Assembly: GCA_964458575.1 (NCBI GenBank)
Contig: CAYWMD010000028.1
Span: forward strand, 13,972 to 77,971
Origin: CAYWMD01 sp964458575
GTDB lineage: Bacteria > Verrucomicrobiota > Verrucomicrobiia > Limisphaerales > JADLHS01
Reading direction: 5' to 3'
Length of the DNA stretch: 64,000 nt
Of the stretch, positions 59,671-64,000 are shown one piece after another. The first letter of the stretch is position 1. Each line of letters begins with the position of its first letter. The notes beneath the pieces were generated by a model, which saw only the letters and a list, made by a program, of their open reading frames with translations, was not told where the DNA came from and ran no database searches. The position numbers and the translations under genes were made by a program.

Positions 59671-59704
59671 GATCACTGATTACCGATCGCTGATTACTGA
59701 TCAC
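59671..59704 (-). repeat. ATCAGT-type array within the HicBA cassette
   Basis: Four to five units on the minus strand, upstream of hicB and 38 bp before the right direct repeat. Confidence 0.8.
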
Positions 59705-59741
59705 TCCACCACGTGCCCCCGTCTGATGGGCCATTCCACAC

Positions 59742-59764
59742 AATGCTCCTAAAAATTCTCATCG
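59742..59764 (+). repeat. 23-bp direct repeat, right copy
   Basis: Identical to 59093-59115. It includes the start codon and first seven codons of the K+ channel gene. Confidence 0.9.
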
Positions 59765-60207
59765 CGTGTCTGCTGGTGGTGCTCACTGTGGCCATTCATG
59801 CCGTCGGGTTCGCCATCCTGCTCCGGACTATGATACCCTCGCGCGCTCTGGACCAGTCGGGTTTCCGGCCCGTCACCCTGTTGGTGATCGGCCTGACGTG
59901 CTGGCTGATTCTAATCCACCTGGCCGAGATCGCCGTCTGGGGACTCTTCTATCTCTGGCAGGGCTGCCTGCCGGATGCGGAGTCGGCGTTCTATTTTTCC
60001 GCCGTCACCTACACGACCCTTGGCTATGGCGATGTGGTGCTGCCCACGCCGTGGCGGATGCTCGCGCCCCTTCAGGCAATGACGAGTCTTCTCATGTGCG
60101 GACTTTCGACCGGACTTTTCTTCGCGCTCGTCACCCGGTGGCACAGCAACTGGATGCAAAGGAGAACCGCGTCAGAATCTCACTCTGCGACGCCAATGAA
60201 CAAATAA
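59743..60207 (+). CDS. Two-TM potassium channel (Ion_trans_2)
   Basis: A 154-residue inner-membrane protein with an N-terminal helix, an outer segment, and the pore helix with selectivity filter TYTTLGYGDVVLP, then an inner helix. It is the compact pore-only type without a cytoplasmic RCK domain. The first seven codons are duplicated 650 bp upstream, on the other side of the HicBA cassette, so the gene originally may have followed the porin directly. Confidence 0.88.
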   Translation: MLLKILIACLLVVLTVAIHAVGFAILLRTMIPSRALDQSGFRPVTLLVIGLTCWLILIHLAEIAVWGLFYLWQGCLPDAESAFYFSAVTYTTLGYGDVVLPTPWRMLAPLQAMTSLLMCGLSTGLFFALVTRWHSNWMQRRTASESHSATPMNK

Positions 60208-60264
60208 AGCGACGCCCTAAAAAAACAAAACTATGAACCCCAATCAAACCAAAGGAATAAGATC

Positions 60265-60693
60265 ATGAATGACGAACTGAACCAATACTGCGACCGACTG
60301 CGGGCAGAGGCCAAGATCGCCGAAACGTGCCTGGCGCGCGTCGGTCAACATCTGGTTTCTCCTGAGACAACTCCGTTGGCCGCCTGGAAAGCCTTGTTGC
60401 AGGAGGCCACGACCGAATGCATGGCCAAGCGTGAAACGGCCCAGCAAGCCGGCCAGCGGGTCAACGTCTGGATGGAGGAACTGATGAAGGGGACAAAAGC
60501 TCCCTTCGACGATTCGGATCTGGATGGCGAGGTCATCAAAGCCGAGCAACAGGCGGATCGGGAGGAAAGTCTCGCCCTGGATGCGATGGTGGTCGCTGCC
60601 CACGCTGTCCTCCAAGCTGAGGTGGCCATCGTAAAAGCCTTGCAGACCCGGAAAACCGCGCTCGACCTGGCAAAATTCCGAAACGTGTTCTGA
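60265..60693 (+). CDS. Unknown helical coiled-coil protein upstream of PPK2
   Basis: A 142-residue soluble protein, almost entirely helical and acidic/Ala-rich (LRAEAKIAETCLARVGQHLV, EEATTECMAKRETAQQAG in part, AHAVLQAEVAIVKALQ). No signal peptide or known motif. AAAGGA lies about 10 nt before ATG 60265. It is 65 bp from the second polyphosphate kinase and may be co-transcribed with it. Confidence 0.7.
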   Translation: MNDELNQYCDRLRAEAKIAETCLARVGQHLVSPETTPLAAWKALLQEATTECMAKRETAQQAGQRVNVWMEELMKGTKAPFDDSDLDGEVIKAEQQADREESLALDAMVVAAHAVLQAEVAIVKALQTRKTALDLAKFRNVF

Positions 60694-60758
60694 AAGAAAC
60701 CCACCCATCCCAGGCGCAGCACCCGCCAAGCATTAACCATCAACCTACACGAGACATT

Positions 60759-61568
60759 ATGAGCAAAACAACGAAAGCCAAAAAGGAAGCCAAGTTGAAG
60801 AACAAAAAGTACGCCAAGGCACTGCGCAAACTCCAGGCTGAGTTGTGCCATCTCCAGGAGTGGGTCAAACACAAGGGACTCCGCGTCATCATCGTCTTCG
60901 AGGGCCGCGACGCCGCCGGCAAGGGCGGCACCATCAAGGCCATTACCGAGCGTGTCAGCCCGCGCGTTTTCCGGGTGGCGGCGTTGCCCGCGCCGTCTGA
61001 CCGCGAAAAGACCCAGATGTACCTCCAGCGTTACATGCAGCATTTTCCGGCGGCGGGCGAGATCGTGATCTTCGATCGCAGTTGGTACAACCGCGCCGGC
61101 GTCGAGCACGTGCTGGGCTTTTGCACCAAGGAGCAGTACCGGGAGTTTCTCGCAGTCTGTCCGCAGGTGGAGAAGTACATCGTGGACGCTGGGGTCCAGC
61201 TCATCAAGGTGTGGCTCGAATCGAGCGACGCGGAACAGAAGCGGCGCTTTGAGGCCCGGATTGAAGATCCACTGCGCCAGTGGAAACTCAGCCCGACGGA
61301 CCTGTTTTCGCGCACCAAGTGGTTCGATTACTCCCGCGCCCGCGACAAGATGCTCGAAGCCACCGACACCAAATGGGCGCCGTGGTACATCCTGCATTCG
61401 GACGACAAGAAGCGCGCGCGGCTGAACTGCATCCACCACATCCTGAAGCTCATTCCCTACAAGAAAGTCCCGCGCGAAAAGATCAAACTGCCGAAGCGTT
61501 CGATGAAGGGCTCGTACGACGACCAGGCCACGCTCAAGGGCAGAAAGTTCGTGCCGGAGAAGTATTGA
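60759..61568 (+). CDS. ppk2: Polyphosphate kinase 2 (copy 2)
   Basis: A 269-residue P-loop polyphosphate kinase with EGRDAAGKGG (48-57) and DRSWYNRAG (106-114), lined up residue for residue with the copy at 28352. By eye most positions are identical; differences cluster in the N-terminal basic helix and in the segment around 125-150. Having two near-identical copies suggests recent duplication or differing regulation. A NodT channel gene follows, as a NodT gene precedes the first copy. Confidence 0.95.
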   Translation: MSKTTKAKKEAKLKNKKYAKALRKLQAELCHLQEWVKHKGLRVIIVFEGRDAAGKGGTIKAITERVSPRVFRVAALPAPSDREKTQMYLQRYMQHFPAAGEIVIFDRSWYNRAGVEHVLGFCTKEQYREFLAVCPQVEKYIVDAGVQLIKVWLESSDAEQKRRFEARIEDPLRQWKLSPTDLFSRTKWFDYSRARDKMLEATDTKWAPWYILHSDDKKRARLNCIHHILKLIPYKKVPREKIKLPKRSMKGSYDDQATLKGRKFVPEKY

Positions 61569-61652
61569 ATCCCCGCTTGGACAACCAAAAGCAAAATAAT
61601 TATGCATCCCGCAAAAAACAAAAGGGCCGCAAGCGACGACCTGAGATTCACC

Positions 61653-63107
61653 ATGAAAGCAAAACAATTCAAAAAGAGCGTTCTACGCCTCTTGCCAGCA
61701 GCGCCTCTGATATTTTTGCTGGGTGGCTGCAAGGTCGGTCCAAACTACCAAAAACCTTTGGTAAAAACGCCGGAGGTATTTCGCGCTTCGCCAGTGGGAA
61801 CCAATGATGCCAAGTCGTTTGCCGACCTCAAATGGTTCGAGGTTTTCTCAGATGCACAGCTCCAGAAATTGATCCAGACATCGCTGGTAGAGAACTACGA
61901 CCTCCGCGATGCCGTCGCCCGGGTCGATGCGGCGCGAGCCAACCTCGGAATCACGCGGTCGTATCAGTATCCTGGTTTCGGCGTCGGGGGAGACATTAAC
62001 ACCGCTCAGTTGTCACGGAACGGAGCCCTGAGTATCCCCACCGGAAATCGCCAACGGCAGTGGGGATCAGTTGCTCTCAGTGCTTTCCCCTTTGAGGTTG
62101 ACATCTGGGGCCGGCTGCGCCGCTCGACGGAAGCGGCGCGGGCTGAGTTATTGGCTACCGAGTGGAACCGAAAGACCGTGATCACCCTCTTGGTCAGCGA
62201 TGTGGCTACTGCCTATTTCAACCTCCTCGAGCAGGACTTGGAACTCACCATTGCAAAATCCACGCTGGCGACGCGCGAGGAATCGCTACGGATCATCAAA
62301 CTGCAAGCGGATGCCGGTCTTGTGACGGACTTGGACTTGCGGCAGGCAGAGCAACTGGTTTATGGCGCAGCGCAGTCGATACCGGGCACGGAACAACAAG
62401 TAGAGCAAATCGAAAATCAAATCAGTTTGCTGGTGGGCAAGAACCCCGCTCCCGTTACCCGGGGCCGCTCGCTAACGGAGCAGCAAACACCCCCGGCAGT
62501 GCCGGCTGGATTACCCTCCTCGCTCCTCGAGAGGCGTCCGGACATCCAGGCAGCAGAGCAAAACCTGATTGCTGCCAATGCCAACATCGGCGTTGCCAAG
62601 GCGGCCTACTTTCCGCGGATTACACTCACCGGAGATGCGGGCTACGCGAGCAGCTCTCTGTCCTCTCTATTCGATGGACCGAGTGGCATGTTTAACTTCG
62701 CCGCTCATGCCACAATGCCGATCTTCACCGCCGGAAGGACCAAGTCAGGTGTCAAGCTGGCCGAAGCGCAGCAGCGGAGCGCGCTGGCACAGTACGAAAA
62801 GGCCATTCAATCCTCCTTCCGCGATGTCTCGGATGCGCTGATCGCGTACCAAAAAGTCAGGGAGGTCCGTGTTCAGCGCGAGTTGCTGGTCAAGGCGGTG
62901 CAGGATCGAAAACAGCTGGCCTACCGGAGGTTCCAGGAGGGAGTCGATACCATGCTCAATGCTCTCACTGCGGATCAGGATCTGTTCACGGCTGAATTGA
63001 GCCTGGCTCAGGTCAAGCTCGATGAGGTCCTTTCCCTGGTTCAGCTCTACCGAGCTCTCGGGGGCGGCTGGGATGAAACACAAATGCAGACAATCGCACA
63101 CAAATGA
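61653..63107 (+). CDS. NodT-family outer-membrane efflux lipoprotein (copy 2)
   Basis: A 484-residue TolC-like channel with lipobox LGGC, hallmark KVGPNYQKP, LPSSLLERRPDIQAAEQNLI and a GGGW near the end. It is clearly related to the protein at 26866 but diverged. ATG 61653 gives a clean signal peptide; ATG 61602 would add 17 residues. An HlyD-type adaptor gene follows, so it likely belongs to a second tripartite exporter whose pump lies beyond the window. Confidence 0.93.
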   Translation: MKAKQFKKSVLRLLPAAPLIFLLGGCKVGPNYQKPLVKTPEVFRASPVGTNDAKSFADLKWFEVFSDAQLQKLIQTSLVENYDLRDAVARVDAARANLGITRSYQYPGFGVGGDINTAQLSRNGALSIPTGNRQRQWGSVALSAFPFEVDIWGRLRRSTEAARAELLATEWNRKTVITLLVSDVATAYFNLLEQDLELTIAKSTLATREESLRIIKLQADAGLVTDLDLRQAEQLVYGAAQSIPGTEQQVEQIENQISLLVGKNPAPVTRGRSLTEQQTPPAVPAGLPSSLLERRPDIQAAEQNLIAANANIGVAKAAYFPRITLTGDAGYASSSLSSLFDGPSGMFNFAAHATMPIFTAGRTKSGVKLAEAQQRSALAQYEKAIQSSFRDVSDALIAYQKVREVRVQRELLVKAVQDRKQLAYRRFQEGVDTMLNALTADQDLFTAELSLAQVKLDEVLSLVQLYRALGGGWDETQMQTIAHK

Positions 63108-63129
63108 ACCCAACTGAAAGAAAACTGAT

Positions 63130-64000
63130 ATGACAACGCCTGATCCCAAAAAGAAAAAGAATTTGACGACCGCCGTCGTGGTGGTGCTCGCCGCCGGTGC
63201 CGCGTTTTTTGCGTGGCACTCGCTCAGGCCGCACGGCCTCCCGGAGGGCTTCGCGAGCAGCAATGGCCGCATTGAGGCGACCGAGATCGACGTCGCCGCC
63301 AAGATTGCGGGCCGAATCCAGGAGATCCTGGTGAAGGAAGGCGACCTCGTTACCGCCGGGCAACTACTGGCCCGAATGGACACGAGCGTGCTCCAGGCGC
63401 AGCGCCGCGAGGCGGAAGCACAACTCAAAGTCGCGCTTGTGGCAGTCGACACAGCGAAGCTGATGGTGGCACAACGGGAGGCCGAAAAGGAAGCCGCTCA
63501 ATCCGTGGTGGAGCAGCGCGCGGCGGAACTCGACGCGGCAGAGAAACGACTCGCCCGCACCGAGCCCCTCGTGAAGGAGCGAGCCGTAACGGCCCTGCAA
63601 GTGGACGATGATCGCGCCCGCGTGCAGGCCGGGAAGGCGGCCGTGAGCTCCGCGAAGGCGCAGGCGGCGGCAGCCGACTCGGAGATCGGCTCGGCTCGCT
63701 CGCAGGTCGCAACGGCGGAGGCGAACGTAGAGGGCGCCCGCGCCAACATCCAGCGCATCCAGGCGGACATCAACGACAGCGATCTGAAGTCGCCCAAGGG
63801 TGGGCGCGTGCAGTACAAGGTAGCGGAGGCGGGAGAGGTGGTCGCTGCCGGGGGCCGGGTGCTGAACCTGGTTGATCTCAGCGAGGTGTACATGACCTTC
63901 TACCTGCCGACGGCCACCGCCGGACGCATTGCCGAGGGGGCCGACGTGCATCTCGTGCTCGACGCCTATCCCCAATACGTCCTCCCGGCGAAGGCGACCT
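63130..64000 (+). CDS. HlyD-type membrane-fusion adaptor (3' end cut by window)
   Basis: At least 290 residues, still open at the right edge. One N-terminal membrane helix (TTAVVVVLAAGAAFFAWHSL) is followed by the lipoyl half-motif EIDVAAKIAGRIQEILVKEG, a long Ala/Glu/Gln coiled-coil hairpin, and the return half (SPKGGRVQYKVAEAGEVVAA). It resembles YbhG/YhiI adaptors of ABC-type exporters. Starts 22 bp after the NodT gene; the ABC components are expected just outside the window. Confidence 0.88.
   Translation, partial: MTTPDPKKKKNLTTAVVVVLAAGAAFFAWHSLRPHGLPEGFASSNGRIEATEIDVAAKIAGRIQEILVKEGDLVTAGQLLARMDTSVLQAQRREAEAQLKVALVAVDTAKLMVAQREAEKEAAQSVVEQRAAELDAAEKRLARTEPLVKERAVTALQVDDDRARVQAGKAAVSSAKAQAAAADSEIGSARSQVATAEANVEGARANIQRIQADINDSDLKSPKGGRVQYKVAEAGEVVAAGGRVLNLVDLSEVYMTFYLPTATAGRIAEGADVHLVLDAYPQYVLPAKAT

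Noticed and set aside
59063..59752. A 229-codon plus-strand frame across the HicBA region
   Set aside because: It spans both direct repeats and is antisense to hicB and hicA, which are recognisable; no motifs of its own.
60234..60269. Short leader peptide MNPNQTKGIRS before the unknown coiled-coil gene
   Set aside because: Eleven codons with no ribosome site of its own; cannot be separated from chance.

Overview
The window looks like one chromosomal stretch of a GC-rich, Gram-negative heterotroph. Nearly every gene lies on the plus strand. The many secreted lipoproteins, outer-membrane barrels, sulfatases, an S23-type four-helix-bundle gene and dispersed short palindromes suggest Verrucomicrobiota (Limisphaerales/Pedosphaera-like). 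That placement is inference; no rRNA or ribosomal protein gene is present to fix it.

Layout. 0-2.5 kb: the tail of a sensor kinase, a NarL-type response regulator, a divergent outer-membrane barrel and a receiver-only regulator. 2.7-21.4 kb: a long co-directional block of energy metabolism. It encodes a GH63-like glucosidase, an AI-2E family permease, a Pat-like GNAT acetyltransferase, a fusion of a Crp-type domain with acetate kinase and PduL phosphotransacylase, phosphoketolase, pyruvate kinase, two secreted proteins, an aspartase-tail relic, an AqpZ aquaporin, glycogen phosphorylase, a Dcu C4-dicarboxylate transporter and a fusion of a Crp-type domain with aspartase. 21.4-31 kb: an outer-membrane protein, a complete RND efflux operon, polyphosphate kinase 2, two more DUF2959 proteins and a DUF4136-like lipoprotein. 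31-41 kb: a VOC protein, small lipoproteins, the DUF3300/DUF2950 pair, two SulP transporters and a second AI-2E permease. 41.5-51 kb: an 1868-residue hybrid kinase, a truncated kinase copy, a 7-TM PAS kinase, an S23-type gene, a FixJ-type regulator and a CheY-like receiver. 51-59 kb: an outer-membrane barrel, a secreted HAD/2H-phosphoesterase fusion, alkyl sulfatase, arylsulfatase and an OprB porin, with ATCAGT-type arrays between genes. 59-64 kb: a HicBA cassette between 23-bp direct repeats, a K+ channel, an unknown coiled-coil protein, a second PPK2, a second NodT protein and a truncated HlyD-type adaptor.

How the genes fit together. Glycogen phosphorylase and the glucosidase would release sugars. 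Phosphoketolase would turn sugar phosphates into acetyl-phosphate, which the AckA-PduL fusion would convert to ATP plus acetate or to acetyl-CoA. Pyruvate kinase would take the glyceraldehyde-3-phosphate branch. Dcu plus aspartase would supply fumarate as an electron acceptor, and PPK2 would link ATP to polyphosphate. Together this reads as an energy-conservation module for oxygen or energy limitation. The two unrelated enzymes with N-terminal Crp-type domains, both lacking the canonical phosphate-contacting arginine, are the most unusual part.

A second theme is duplication and decay. There are three DUF2959 proteins, two each of PPK2, AI-2E, SulP and NodT, an aspartase-tail fragment, a kinase-head fragment, a duplicated sulfatase leader and two cassette-like small-gene insertions.
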